A DNA stretch of 64,000 nt from Hevea brasiliensis (taxonomy: Eukaryota > Streptophyta > Magnoliopsida > Malpighiales > Euphorbiaceae). This document shows positions 46,182 through 57,697 of this stretch, one piece after another (within the stretch, counting starts at the first letter, position 1; each line of letters begins with the position of its first letter). The notes below the pieces were generated by a model. It did no database searches and was not told the origin of the DNA. It was given only the letters and a program-made list of their open reading frames with translations. Location: the NCBI RefSeq assembly GCF_030052815.1, contig NC_079510.1, forward strand, positions 32,627,823-32,691,822, in the 5' to 3' direction. The position numbers and the translations under genes are program-made.

Positions 46182-49100
46182 TGTCACACCTTACCTCTCT
46201 GTAAGGCATAATTTGATCCCGTAGAATACCTAATGAACTACCGAACTTCACCTACCGATAACTCATTAAGTACCCTACAAGGGATTTTAAAACAATTTTC
46301 TTATTTTTGACAAGTGGTGAGCATTTTCTAATAAGTACTTAAAACATTTAGTTAAAATTAAAACTAGTTAATATTTTTGGCCTATTTTATTTTTACGCAA
46401 ATTTTATAAAAATTTTGACAGAGTTCCCTCTGTATTTTGAGAAACCAGTTCTTCAAATACCTGTAAAAAGCACTTCTAAAAATTTTTCTCAACAACTGCT
46501 TCAATTTCATAGTCAATCTCAATCAATTTCTCAACACATTTATCAACTTTAAAATTTCAAGTCCACTATCCAATGATCATCAAAATACTAGCAATCCATT
46601 TCATTCAAATTAAATAAAATAGTTCCATTCATATTTCATTAAAGACAAAACAATTTAGATACATTTTTACAAAATTTACATTAAGGAAATCCAAACTAAA
46701 ATTTATTACAAAATTTATACAAAATTTGTATAAGCTGCTCAAGACCCATTTTCACATGTCCATACATTTATGTGCAATACATACATCAAAAGAAATATTT
46801 ACAATTAGGGTATAAATTAACTCCTCACACCCCAGCAGCTCAGTCTGCTGCTCCTCTAGTCTCTGTATCTGCGACAGCAATAGAAGCCATCACTGAGTAC
46901 TAGGACTCAGTGGTGCATAACATACTAAAATAATCTTTATGCAAAACTTAAATCACATTTATTTAAAAATTTGGCTGAACATGAGAATTAAGTACAAATC
47001 ATGCATTATGAGATTTTAAATGCAAACCAAGTTCATTTCAAAGTATTAAAACACATTTCATAAAACCCATAGTTAGATCATGTCATTCGAAACAAATAGA
47101 ATCTCAATAGCCAGAGGCTAAAGAGAAATCACATCACAATGTTAGCTAGCTCAAATATATGGATATCCATTCACATCCTCTTCTACTGGCACACCTCAAC
47201 ACTTCTCCAGAGAAGGAATCAAAATTCGAAACTAATTACCTCCACTAGTCGTGCTAGTGAGGTGTTCAAATATATGGTCATGATACTGTGGTTTCAAAAC
47301 TTATCTTAACAATTTGCTAAACATTTTCATTTCAAATATACACAATAACTTTCACAATTTAAATCAAACATCATAAGAATGCCATAATTCAATATTTCAC
47401 ATTATTCAAAACAGTATACAAATGATGATTACAAAAAGTATACGTTGTGCACAAACCTCAAGCGAGTCGCCTCTTGGCCTTGACTCAGTTCCTCGGGTTT
47501 TTTCCCGGTATTCTTTTCAACTGAAATACACAATTTTACAATGTTTCAGTACTAGAACTTAATATAAATCCAAAATAAATTTAGCTTCACTTTTACCTAG
47601 TTCTAACGTGCTAAATTCGACGTTATTGAAATTTTGTGTCTCGGGTTACTATTCATTATACTATTCAAGTCAAATAGTTGACTTTCTAAGGCTTAATAGG
47701 TATGGGAACTCCAACTTCACCCACATACCACATTTTGGTCACTAAACTTGTTGGTTTTGGTTGTTTACTCAAATCCTAAGTGTTTTAGGCAAATTTGGTA
47801 AATTTCAGTTTTGGAGTCCTAAGTTGCACTGTTCCATTAGTCACTTTATTGTTGGAATTTGGCAAAACTTTCTTCATAGAAAATGTTCCTTATTGTCTTA
47901 AGTTTATTCTCATTTTTGAATCACCCCAATTGGAGTTTTGTAGCTCAAGTTATAGCCAAAATATAGTTACTGTTCATGTGCACTGTTCATGCTGCAGATT
48001 TTGGTTCTAGTAGATTTTTGATCCAACTTCATTCAATAATTTGATCAAGTTAGGTCCATAATTTGGTCTAATTTCCTTCATACGAAATGTTCTACTATGT
48101 CTTAGGTTTCCATCGGTTCAAGATTCACCAAAATCGGAGTTTTCTAGAGAGAGTTATAGCCATTGAAACTTTACTGTTCAAATGGCAATTCTGCAGTTTT
48201 GCAGGTTCAGTAACTCAACTTTGATCAATAATTTAATTAGGTTAATGGCATAATTTGGGTTGGTGTTCTTCATGAAAGTTTTAGATCTATATCTTATCTA
48301 ATTACTGGTAAAATTTCAGGTCATTTTGACCTTCCTAGCTCCAGTTATGACCAAATGAACAAATACTGTTCATTTGGTCAGTTTGCGCAGTGGCAGATTG
48401 CTCTTAACCAACTTTGGTCAATTGGTTCACTAAGTTTTGGTCACTTTTTGGGCATGGTTCCTTAATGAAAATTGTGTCATTTTATGTCTATTTTCATCCC
48501 CAATTGGTGGCATATAAATTGGACTTGTAAAATTTCCGTTTTGGTCCTTCAAAGTTGGCTTGGTCATGCTGCTGGCAGCATGACCATTCAACCTACGAAT
48601 TTGACTTCCATTCTAACAATTCCCACACATCTCCTTTGGTCATTATTGACCATTTTTCACTTCACAATAGGTCAAACATGCCATTTACTCATTTCTTGCA
48701 TTTTGGTTCACAAACCTTAAGTGCAAAACCCTAACTTCCATGTTTAGTTCATTTATTGAATTATAAATGCATATTTAGTTCTCATTCACTTATTCTCACT
48801 TAACTACTTTCTAATTTGCATCAAATCACCCATTTCAAACATAAACCCTAGCTGGTTGAACTCATATATAATCCCTCAATAATTGTTTTCTTTCCATTTA
48901 AAGTTAATTTCTAACTTATATCAATTACTTAAACAAAAATTCAATAGACAATTTGAAGAATTTGTCACTAACCTCTTGTGAAGTTTCCCCAAGCTTCAAT
49001 TTCCCTTTTATTTTCCTTCAAATTTCCTTCTGAATAGGCTTGCCAAGATCTAAGAACAAGTTTTATTTAGGAAAATTATGGGATTTATGGGGTTGATTCA

Positions 49101-49878
49101 AGCTTTAAAAGCTTGAAATTAAGTAGCCATGGAGAATTTAGTGAGAAAAGGGGGAGGGATGAGGAGCTACGGGAAAGAGAGAAAAAAAAAAAGAAGAAGA
49201 AGAAGAAGAAGAGATAAAATTTGGTTTTTCAATTTTTGTTTTTATGCCCATAATTGACTTGATCAAAAAAGGTTGGAAAATTAAAATTAATTTTGACATC
49301 TTGTATGATGTCATCATCATGATGTAATAAGTATCATTTTTATTCTTTTTCTTTTTTCTTTAATTCTTCAATAGTTCTTTAATTTAATTCTTGATCCCGA
49401 AATTTTCTTTTCTCTGATTTTATTTGACAGTTAGGTCAGGAGTCAGCTCTCGGGGTCAATTGACCAAATTGCCCCTCGCCGGTTCATCCCAGTTTGTAAA
49501 TATTCCAATATTTCTTCCGGCTCCCTGACCTAATTATTTGACTGGCTTAACAGTTTTTTTTTCGTGATTTTCTCTTTTCCACTGTGTTCATAAGGGTCCT
49601 AAGGACTGCAGCGTCACTTTTTACAGTTCGAAATTTGAGTTTAAAATGACTTCGCAGTCATTCCCGAGAAGGTCACCCATCGCTGTGACTCTCGGCTCGT
49701 TTAACTTCTTCTGTTCTGTTTTTCTTATTTATACTTAACTAATTAAACATTACTAATTATTTGTGTTTATGGCTTCTCTAGTTGTCTTAAGTGTGGTTCT
49801 AATCTCCTTAATTGTCTGGACCAACACCGGTCACCGGAACAGTGAAATCTATCAGGCTATGCAAACGGGGGTGTTACA
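46182..49878 (-). mobile_element. Solo LTR of the Tekay-like family (antisense), TSD gccag
   Basis: Begins tgtcacaccttacc and ends ggtgttaca on the plus strand, the reverse complement of the 30994-34326 LTR. Flanking gccag at 46177-46181 and 49879-49883 is a perfect 5-bp target duplication. At 3697 bp it is complete end to end but has no internal region, as expected after recombination between two LTRs. Landmarks in reverse order include ggcataatttgatcccgtag (46206), cactgagtactaggactcag (about 46893) and a (GAA)n tract near 49193-49211. Open frames within it are not genes. Confidence 0.95.
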
Positions 49879-49883
49879 GCCAG

Positions 49884-50035
49884 GCCCACCGGCTAGTATT
49901 GTCCGCTTTGGCCTAACTCATACTAGGCCTTATAGATTTATCCCTTGGGCTTTTACACCCAAAAGGGCGCTAACCAGTATTCCAAGACCACCCAATTTAA
50001 GTCTAGGATCTCTCCCGTCCTTTGCCAATGTGGGA
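49884..50035 (-). repeat. Left TRIM, remainder of inner LTR
   Basis: Continues the LTR interrupted at 46181: gcccaccggctagtattgtc to about aatgtgggattt. It matches 45915-46069 closely. Confidence 0.85.
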
Positions 50036-50166
50036 TTTGCCCAAGGGACCTTAATCTCACATCGGCAAAGCATAGAGATGATCTTAGGTTCAAAAAGTAA
50101 TGATATATAAAATAGAGGAACTAATCACAAGAGGAGCCTTTTGGTGGAATGGCCTGGAGAGTTGGA

Positions 50167-50243
50167 AGAACTCCAGGGTTAAGTGTGCTCACTTGAGAGA
50201 AATCCTAAAATGGGTGACCTCCTGGAAAGTTCTCCATTCCACC
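50167..50243 (+). repeat. 5S rRNA-like segment in first Cassandra LTR
   Basis: Compared with plant 5S rRNA, the strings gaactcc, gttaagtgtgct and atgggtgacctcctgg align in order with the region from the A-box to the C-box of the internal promoter (GTTAAGCGTGCTTGGG and GGATGGGTGACC). The 5' half of 5S is absent. It is a transposon-borne segment, not a 5S gene. Confidence 0.8.
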
Positions 50244-50527
50244 TATGGGATAAAACCGTGAGGCTTACGGCCAAAGCGGACAATTCCTCTAGTGGTTGGA
50301 GCCCGACCGTTATAATTGGTATCAGAGCCACTCGCGTGTCCTTTTGGGTGATGGTGGGGCAAACCTCAGTGAGGACGCTAAGTCTCGAAAGGGGGGGAGA
50401 AAGGTCCCTTAGGCAAATCCCACATCGGTAAAGCACGGAGATGGTATTGGGTTCAAAAAGTAATGATATATAAAATGGAGAAACTAATCACAAGAGGCGC
50501 CTTTTGGTGGAATGGCCTGGAGAGTTG

Positions 50528-50606
50528 GAAGAACTCTAGGGTTAAACGTGCTCTCTTGAGAGAAATCCTAGGATGGATGACTTCCTGGGAAGTTCTCCAT
50601 TCTACC
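50528..50606 (+). repeat. 5S rRNA-like segment in second Cassandra LTR
   Basis: Same segment in the second LTR: gaactct, gttaaacgtgctct and ctaggatggatgacttcctg. The C-box part (taggatgg) is closer to true 5S rRNA than in the first LTR, while the A-box is slightly more diverged. Confidence 0.8.
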
Positions 50607-50682
50607 TATGGGACAAAACCGTGAGGCTTATGGCCAAAGCGGACAATTTCTCTAGTGGTTGGAGCTCGACCGTTACAGAAAC

Positions 50683-52700
50683 ATAATGAATTGGGACAAT
50701 ATGTCTTAGTCCATTTATAAAGTTCTTAAAAAGTCGTAGCATATATGTACAATATATAATACCAAGTATTCCTCAATGAAATGAGCTGGCTAAGAGGCGA
50801 AATTGGACTTTAATGTATATGGTTAGGAGTATGATGAGTAACTCTTCTTTACCTATACCTTTGTGGATGTATGTACTAAAAACCATTTTATACTTGTTAA
50901 ATAGGGTTCCTAGTAAGTTAGTTTTAAAAACACCTTATGAATTGTGGATTAGAAGGAAACCTAGTTTAAGGCACCTGTATGTTTGGGTTATTGAGCGAAA
51001 GCAATAATTTATAATCCAGATGAAAAGAAATTAATTAGATTTTCAAATGATAAATAAATACTTTATTGGTTATCCAGAGAAATCTAAAATGGTATAGATT
51101 TTATGTTCCAAAACATAGTTCGAGAATTGTTGAAACTAGCAGTGCTAATTTCCTTAAAGAATGATGAAGTTAAAAGGAGTGTTGAGAGACAAAATGTGGA
51201 TATACAGGAAATTAAAGTTAGTTTTCTTGTGCCTATTAATGTTCCTATATCCACCCCTACTCCATATGTTGTTCTAGTAGTTGTTGAAAGTCCTAATAAT
51301 GATGCACAATATAATGATGAAACACACCCTAAATAAGCTAACCTATAAAGAGCCTATGAAGGTGAATCATAAGAAATGCCATTAAAAAGATCTTTAAGAG
51401 AAAAGAGAGTGGCAATTAATCATGATTATGTGATTTACATATAAGAGCTAGATTTTTGACATTGGAATCAATAAAGATCTAGTTTCATTTTCACAAGCCA
51501 TAGAAAGACAGAGTCTATTGGTTAAAAGCCATGAAAAATGAGTTAAAATCCATGGAATAAAATAAAGTATGAGATCTCATCGAATTGCCTAAAGTATCTA
51601 AACTAGTTGGGTGTAAATGGGTTTTTAAGACCAAGCATAACTCAAATGGTAAAATCGAATGATATAAAGTAAGACTTGTTACTAAGGGTTATACTCAGAA
51701 GTATGGTGTTAACTATAAGGGGGCTTTCTCAACAGTTTTAAAGAAGTGGACTCATTAAGAATTATTAAGGCATTGGTGGCTTATTATGATTTAGAGTTAT
51801 ACTAAATGGATGTAAAAACAACCTTTTGAAATGGAGAACTTGAAGAAAGGGGATATCATAAGGACTGTTAAGATTATCCCATAAAGCCTATATTGATAGA
51901 ATTCTAAAGAGATTTACTATGCGTAAATGTTCAGCAGGAATTGTTTCCATACAGAAAGGGGATAAATTTAGTCCTAATCAATGTCTAAAGAATGATGTGG
52001 AATATTAAGAAATGGAATCAATTTCTTATTCTTTAGTTATGGACAATTTGATTTATTCTCAAACCTGTACAATTCCTTATATTATAATTGATTACTAGAA
52101 AGCTGCAAAAAAAGTTTCATTGTACCTGCAGTGAACTAAAGATTTCATATTCACTTATAGGAGATCTAATCATTTAGAAGTGATTAGATACTGAGATTTA
52201 GATTTTGCTAGATATATTGACAGTAAAAGTTTATTTCAGCTACCTATTCCTATTAACTAAAGGAATAGTATCATGGAACAATATCAAAAATAATCTGTCA
52301 TTTGCTTCATCCATTACGAAAGCAGAATTTATGGCATGTTTTGAAATTACAATTCATGCATTATGAATGTGGAATTTTATCTTAGGACTTGAAGTAGTCG
52401 GCATCATTAACAGGCTGCTGAGAATTCATTGTGATAATTTCATAGCAATATTTTCTCCATAAATGATAAATACGTCAAAGGTACTAAGCATATGAAATTA
52501 AAGTATTTTATCATTAAGGAGGAAGTTCAGAAATGAAGAGTGTCTATTGAGCATAATAGTATTGATATCATGATAGTAGATTCGTTAATTAAGGGTTCAT
52601 AACCTAAAATATTTAAAGAACATTTTCTTATAATGAGTCTTGATTGTATTAACGTATAATATATTGACTTTGACACTCTGAGCTCATCAATGTTTTCTGA
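50683..52700 (+). pseudogene. Integrase C-terminus, reverse transcriptase and RNase H of copia element 1
   Basis: After the TRIM: 'MVRSMMSNSSLPIPLWMYVL' and 'LLNRVPSKLVLKTPYELW' (50822-50950), the integrase end. Reverse transcriptase from about 51595 ('VGCKWVFK', 'YKVRLVTKGYTQKYGVNY') with many stops; the catalytic DD box is not recognisable. RNase H-like decay extends to about 52620. The product would have been the copia polyprotein; this copy is inactive. Confidence 0.85.
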
Positions 52701-53022
52701 TATACATTAAAGTATTTCTTATTTCTCGTGATTGTGTACACATAATATTTTAAGTGAATGATAACAGAAAAAGTCTTTTCAAGACATTATTATGTACCAT
52801 GATGTGATGTACATATATCTATTATGAACCTACTATGGTAAGTTGATAGTGTTGTAGTATATGGAAAGGAGTATGTGATTAAATAATGTACAACCACCAC
52901 AATCCACACTTAGTAATTTATTATAGGAAGGCAATTATGAAGTACATTATGAAAAAGATTTATTATTTTATGCGTGCATAATATTTATACTATTAAAGTT
53001 TATATCACTTAATTATCGTGCT

Positions 53023-53033
53023 AAATGGGAGAA
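53023..53033 (+). other. Polypurine tract of copia element 1
   Basis: aaatgggagaa immediately before the 3' LTR start at 53034. Confidence 0.8.
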
Positions 53034-53949
53034 TGTAAGATTTTGCCCGTGACTTTAAAAAAATTAAATGGACCAAAATCAATTTTTTTAAGATATTAAT
53101 TGATATTTAATTTAATTAAAACAAATCCTAATTCTAATTGTATAAGGGTACTTGATGGACGTATCATATTAAGTCTTTATATTAATATATAAATAAAATT
53201 AATATATAAATAAAGGATAAATAAAGAAATTATATAAATAAATGATATATTAATTTAATATTTAATATATAATATGTTAATTTATATATGTGTTAAATTT
53301 TTATATTTAATTTCTAATTAATATATTTAATATATTTAAATTAAATAAAAAATAAATTATATATTTATATTGAAATATAAAATAAACAAGCAAAATCCTA
53401 TTTCTTATAATGAATCACACTTTTGCCACTAAACTACACCCACTACGATGCAATTATTATATATAAATGAACCTTTTATAAAGTAAGACAATCAAATATT
53501 TTTAATATATTAATATATTTTATTATATTAATAAATTTTATTTATTATATTATATTTATTTATATTTATATTTTATTTATATTATATATTTTTTTCTATT
53601 ATTCATTATTTATTAAATTATATATATAAGCTTGTCATTTCTCTACCCATAAGGTTACACACATTCTCTTTTATAAAGTCTGAGATATTATGATCATCCC
53701 AAGAAAGTCTTTCATCACTAAAATTTTGTATGTGAATCAAGAAAGGTTCAGAGAGAGAAATCAGTTTACTGAATCAAAAAGTCTCTCTCAATTATTACTA
53801 TGGCTCAATTAAACTCTGTATGAAGTATGCTTTCAAGATCTGCAAGAATTTATTTATTCAAGATCCTTTATTTGAGTGATAGTTAAATCTTATATTTATA
53901 ATTCATATTATGTTTATGATTATTATGATATATTAAATATTATTTTACA
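53034..53949 (+). repeat. 3' LTR of copia element 1, with AT-rich insert
   Basis: 916 bp against 504 bp in the 5' LTR. Both ends align; the excess (about 53170-53630) replaces the (TA)n run of the 5' LTR with AT-rich DNA that includes a less AT-rich patch (ccactaaactacacccacta, about 53437). Homology resumes at cttgtcatttctc (53632). Confidence 0.85.
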
Positions 53950-53954
53950 AGTCT

Positions 53955-55464
53955 AACAAAATAAAATCATATTTTCTATTTAATGATTCTTCTCTCTTAT
54001 AAGCACCCAAAATGTGAAAAAAATATAGAAGTTAATTTCTTTGACTTCTTCCAGCATACCTATGAGCAGTGAAACAGCTACTCTCAATACTGAGTGAGAA
54101 TATAAATCAAATGAAATAGGTTCACGATTATTTCCTTAATGCAAATATGTCATTCACTTAGCCTCAATAAATGATAATAAGGATATTAGCGAAACTATAT
54201 TTTTATATATATGCAATAATAAATAAATAAACACACTTAATAATCATTTTAGGACGATTGAGGCAATAGTTATGGTTAACTATCCACTTTTTCTTTATTT
54301 CATTTTTTAATTATTTTTTAATATTTTATATTGTGTTTTTCATAATCTTCATATCATTATCCTTTTAAACTAAATCTGTATTTGTAATCAGATATATTCT
54401 TATTGATATACCTTGAGTTTTTTGTTTCTTCTTTTGTGAGGATCAGTTGTTTCCTCCCTTGTAAGGATTTGTTCTTTCCTCCCTTATGATAATCTATTAT
54501 TTTTCCATATTGTGGAGTTATTAAGTGTAATACTTTACTATTTAGGTAGGAGTGCAATGATATGAGATACATATTTTCTCTCTAATGGTTGATTAAAGTG
54601 TAATGGTTACCAGATTGGGCTCATAAAAAAGCCTTGGAACAGTAGTCAATTACCACTTAGTGGAATATGTTTTCCATCAAATAGTCAACTCAAATGCTCT
54701 GATAATACAATTAGTTTATTGAAATCAAAATAATAATAATTATTTTTTTTGTATAAGTATTTTATCTTAAATGTTCTTATGTAAAACTATAGTTGTATGA
54801 AATTTTGTGTTTTAAATTTGTATATTGTCTCCATTTAATGCAAACTCTCTTATTTTCTCAAAAATATATACTATAAATTGGAGATAAGGATCTAGTAACG
54901 TTGGCTTAAGGATATACTTCATTACATTTCATGGAGTGGGAAAAAAAGTGTGAATTTAATAAAGAAAACAAACTATTTGACATTGTTTACTATAAAAATA
55001 ATTTAACTAGCAAATAGATTGAAAATGCGAAGCTGTTAGATATTAAGTGTATCAACTAAAAGACGCTTCTAACTTTTGAATCGGATGATTGTAAGAACCA
55101 GCTACACTCAACATAGCTTTGCCTTTAATTGCAAAGTAAATTGAAAAAAAACTGAGAGGTTGTCTCTCTAAAATTGGAATTGGAATTGGAATTAGAATTG
55201 AAAGTGTATTGCTTTATTCAAAGTATATACAATGAAAATTGAAATTGTAATAGAAATTGAATGGATAATACTTGAAAAGTGAAAATTACTACTGGACTTT
55301 TGGAATGATTGGACTGCTAGAGTCTTTGGATTGTTCTTCATTTATTGATTAGTTGGATTGGTTGGGGTTTTCCCATACCATTGCAATGAGTATCTATAGT
55401 TGCACCTAGTAGAACCTAGAAGCATATGGAATTAGCACATTTCCACTTCCTGCAAGTCTAGCAG
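53955..55464. other. Intergenic between the two copia elements
   Basis: AT-rich, no gene recognised. A string gctctgataatacaatt near 54698 resembles an antisense tRNA-Met primer site and may be an LTR-element scrap. A small ggaatt-type hexamer run lies at about 55174-55200. Confidence 0.45.
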
Positions 55465-55821
55465 TGCTATAATAGGCACGAAAATTTAAAGCATATACAT
55501 AAATCACACAATCACACAGTATAAAAAAGAAAAATAATAATACAAGATTTAACGTGGGTTGACTGTAAGGTCTACATCTACGAGTAAGATAAAAGAAAAA
55601 GTTTCACTATGATGAAAAAGAGCAAAATACAATCACTCAGAACTCTCAAACCCTAACCGTAGGTGTTTCTTGAATATCTCACAACTCTAGCTCATGCCCT
55701 CCGTTACCACCACATATCTCACTTTTTATCCCAGTAGGGTCACAACATGAAGCTTTTGGGTTAGGTCACAATTTTGGTCTATAAAGACATATCCAAAATT
55801 CAAGCCACATAAAAAATAACA
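55465..55821 (-). repeat. 3' LTR of copia element 2
   Basis: 357 bp, aligns along its length with 59718-60075 (shared strings cacacagtataaaaaag, acaatcactcagaactct, aaagacatatccaaaattca). Confidence 0.9.
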
Positions 55822-56274
55822 ATTCTTCTTCTTGATTTGAATTTCCTCTATCATCAACAAAAATAGCCACAAACACTCTGTCTTGTCATATGCCATCACA
55901 GAGGCACTACTGAGTACTTCAAACACCAACCAAGTCTAGGTAATGCCTAAACTTACTAACTGGGACTCCTTTGGTCATCATATATGCTGGATTACCATGT
56001 GTAGAGACTTTCTGCACAACTACAATCCCCTGAGATATAATGTCCTAAATGAAGTGATATTTAACATTAGTGTGCTTAGTTCGCTCATGGTACATCTGAT
56101 TCTTTATGAGATGTATTTTACTCTGGCTGTTACAAAACACTGTTGACTGTTTTATATCAACCCAAGATTACCCACCAAACCTTGTAACCATAAAGCTTCC
56201 TTTACTGCCTCTACTAAAGCCATATATTCAACCTCTATGGTAGACAAAGCAACTGTAGCTTACAATATTGCCTT

Positions 56275-56697
56275 CTAACTGATAGCACTTTCAAAGAGAC
56301 TAAACCAATAACCTGTTAGAGATCTCCTCTTGTCTAAGTCTCCTACAAAATCTGAATCCACATAGCCAACAATTGAATGACTCATCTTAGCCCTATCGAA
56401 TGTCAGACCAATATCTGTAGTACCCTTCAAATACCTTAGAATCCATTTCACTGCTTGCCAATGCTCTTTCCCAAGACATGCCATGCATCTACTCACAACA
56501 CTAACTGCATGTGAAATGTTATGTCGGGTGCAAACCATAGCATACATGATGCTACCAATAGCACTCAAATAGGGAACACTGGACATGTGCTCCATATCCT
56601 CATCTGTTTTTGGTGACATGTATGCAGATAACTTGAAATGGGCAGCGAATGGAACAATCATTGGCTTAACATTATTTATGTTGAAATGCTTAAGCAC
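56275..56697 (-). pseudogene. RNase H of copia element 2
   Basis: 'GSIMYAMVCTRHNISHAVSV', 'HWQAVKWILRYLKGT' and 'GYVDSDFVGDLDKRRSLTGY' are the typical copia RNase H start, including the first catalytic Asp. It is open for 140 codons but lies one frame off the reverse transcriptase piece and stops early at 56275. Confidence 0.9.
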
Positions 56698-56711
56698 TTT
56701 CTCAACACGGC

Positions 56712-57344
56712 CTACTGAGACAAGAAAAGCTTCCCAACACTTCTATCCCTAGTAATTTCCATTCCCAAAATTTTCTTTACAGCACCTAAATCCTTCATCT
56801 CAAACTCATCACTCAATTGCTTATTCAGAATGTTAATTTGTGACATGCTTTTAGTAGCAATAAGCATGTCATCCATATACAATAGTAAATAAACAAAAGA
56901 ATCATCTAAAAGCTTCCTATGATACTCACAACTATCATTTGAACTATGAATAAAGCCATTAAGAACTATGATTGTATCAAATCTTTTGTACCACTCCCTA
57001 GGGGACTGTTTCAAACCATATAAAGACTTCTTAAGCAAGCAAACATGGTTTTCCATACTTGGAATGACAAATCCCTTAGGTTGACTCATATAAATTTTCT
57101 CCTCTAGCTCACCATGCAAAAATGTTATCGTCACATCTAATTGCTCAGGCTCTAGATCATGAAAAGCAACCATAGCAAGTAAAACCCTGATAAAACTGTG
57201 CTTCACAATTAGAGAAAACAATTTATTAAAGTCAATTCCCTCCCTTTGAGTAAAGCCTTTTGCTACCAGTCGTGTTTTATATCGAGGTGCTTCAACCCCT
57301 GGAGTGCCTTCTTTTTTCTTAAACACCCATTTGCAGCCTATCAC
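56712..57344 (-). pseudogene. Reverse transcriptase of copia element 2
   Basis: 210 codons open. 'GCKWVFKKKEG', 'YKTRLVAKGFTQREGIDF', 'FLHGELEEKIYMSQPKGF', 'CLLKKSLYGLKQSPREWY' and the catalytic 'YMDDML' box are all present. In family members this domain copies element RNA into cDNA. It is the best-kept domain of this element. A break near 57344 and stops further upstream separate it from the integrase. Confidence 0.92.
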
Positions 57345-57697
57345 TTTCTATCCCTTAGGCAATGTTACAAGCTCCTAAGTCTAATTCTTGTGATGAGATT
57401 CAATTTCTTCACCTATAGCACTGACCTATTGATCTATATTTAAGCAAGAAATAGCTTCTCCATAATTGCTAAGTTCATGCACATCAACTATCTCAGTAAC
57501 TAATAAGGCAAATGCAACTAAATTTGCATATGCATATCTTATGGAGGCCTAATCTGTCTTCTCTCTCTACGAGTTGTAATGCTATATGGTTCCTATTACT
57601 ATTGCTCAAGTGCATCCTCTTATTGATTAGGATCTTGTACCTCATCCTCTGAATCACTGGACTGAACTACTAAAGTATCAATCTCAAGCTCCACCTG

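Larger units (their letters stand above)
45904..50677. mobile_element. Inverted pair of Cassandra-like TRIMs (single insertion, TSD gaaac)
   Basis: The outer ends are tgtaacgg (45904) and ccgttaca (50677), flanked by the direct repeat gaaac at 45899-45903 and 50678-50682. Removing the insert and one gaaac rejoins the copia integrase frame exactly. Inside, a minus-strand TRIM (LTR 45904-~46069, internal ~46070-46169 with antisense primer site ctctgataccaat, LTR 46170-~50035 split by a solo LTR) faces a plus-strand TRIM (LTR ~50058-50313, internal 50314-~50417 with attggtatcagagcc, LTR ~50418-50677). About 17 bp separate the two inner LTRs. Net length without the solo LTR is about 1.07 kb. LTRs carry 5S rRNA-like sequence, the mark of Cassandra TRIMs. 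Confidence 0.88.
50058..50677 (+). mobile_element. Right TRIM (plus), Cassandra type
   Basis: LTRs of about 256-260 bp (50058-50313 and ~50418-50677) share cacatcgg, caaaaagtaatgatatataa, ttttggtggaatggcctgg and tctagtggttggagc. The first LTR is followed by attggtatcagagcc (50314 on), and a purine tract (aaagggggggagaaagg, about 50388-50404) precedes the second. Total size about 620 bp, non-coding. The short open frames on both strands here are chance. Confidence 0.85.
42674..53949 (+). mobile_element. Ty1/copia element, host of nested insertions
   Basis: 5' LTR 42674-43177 and 3' LTR 53034-53949 both start tgtaagattttgcc and end ttattttaca; flanks agtcc (42669-42673) and agtct (53950-53954) are a near-perfect target duplication. 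Between them are gag, zinc knuckle, GAG-pre-integrase, integrase, reverse transcriptase and RNase H relics in copia order. The integrase is split by the TRIM insertion at 45904-50677. All coding parts are riddled with stops. Without the nest the element is about 6.5 kb. Confidence 0.9.

Noticed and set aside
47795..48720. Open frames within the solo LTR
   Set aside because: Short, no motifs, inside non-coding LTR sequence; same for 49763-50110 and 45977-46251.
50167..50606. Functional 5S rRNA genes
   Set aside because: Only the promoter half is present, diverged, and inside TRIM LTRs.
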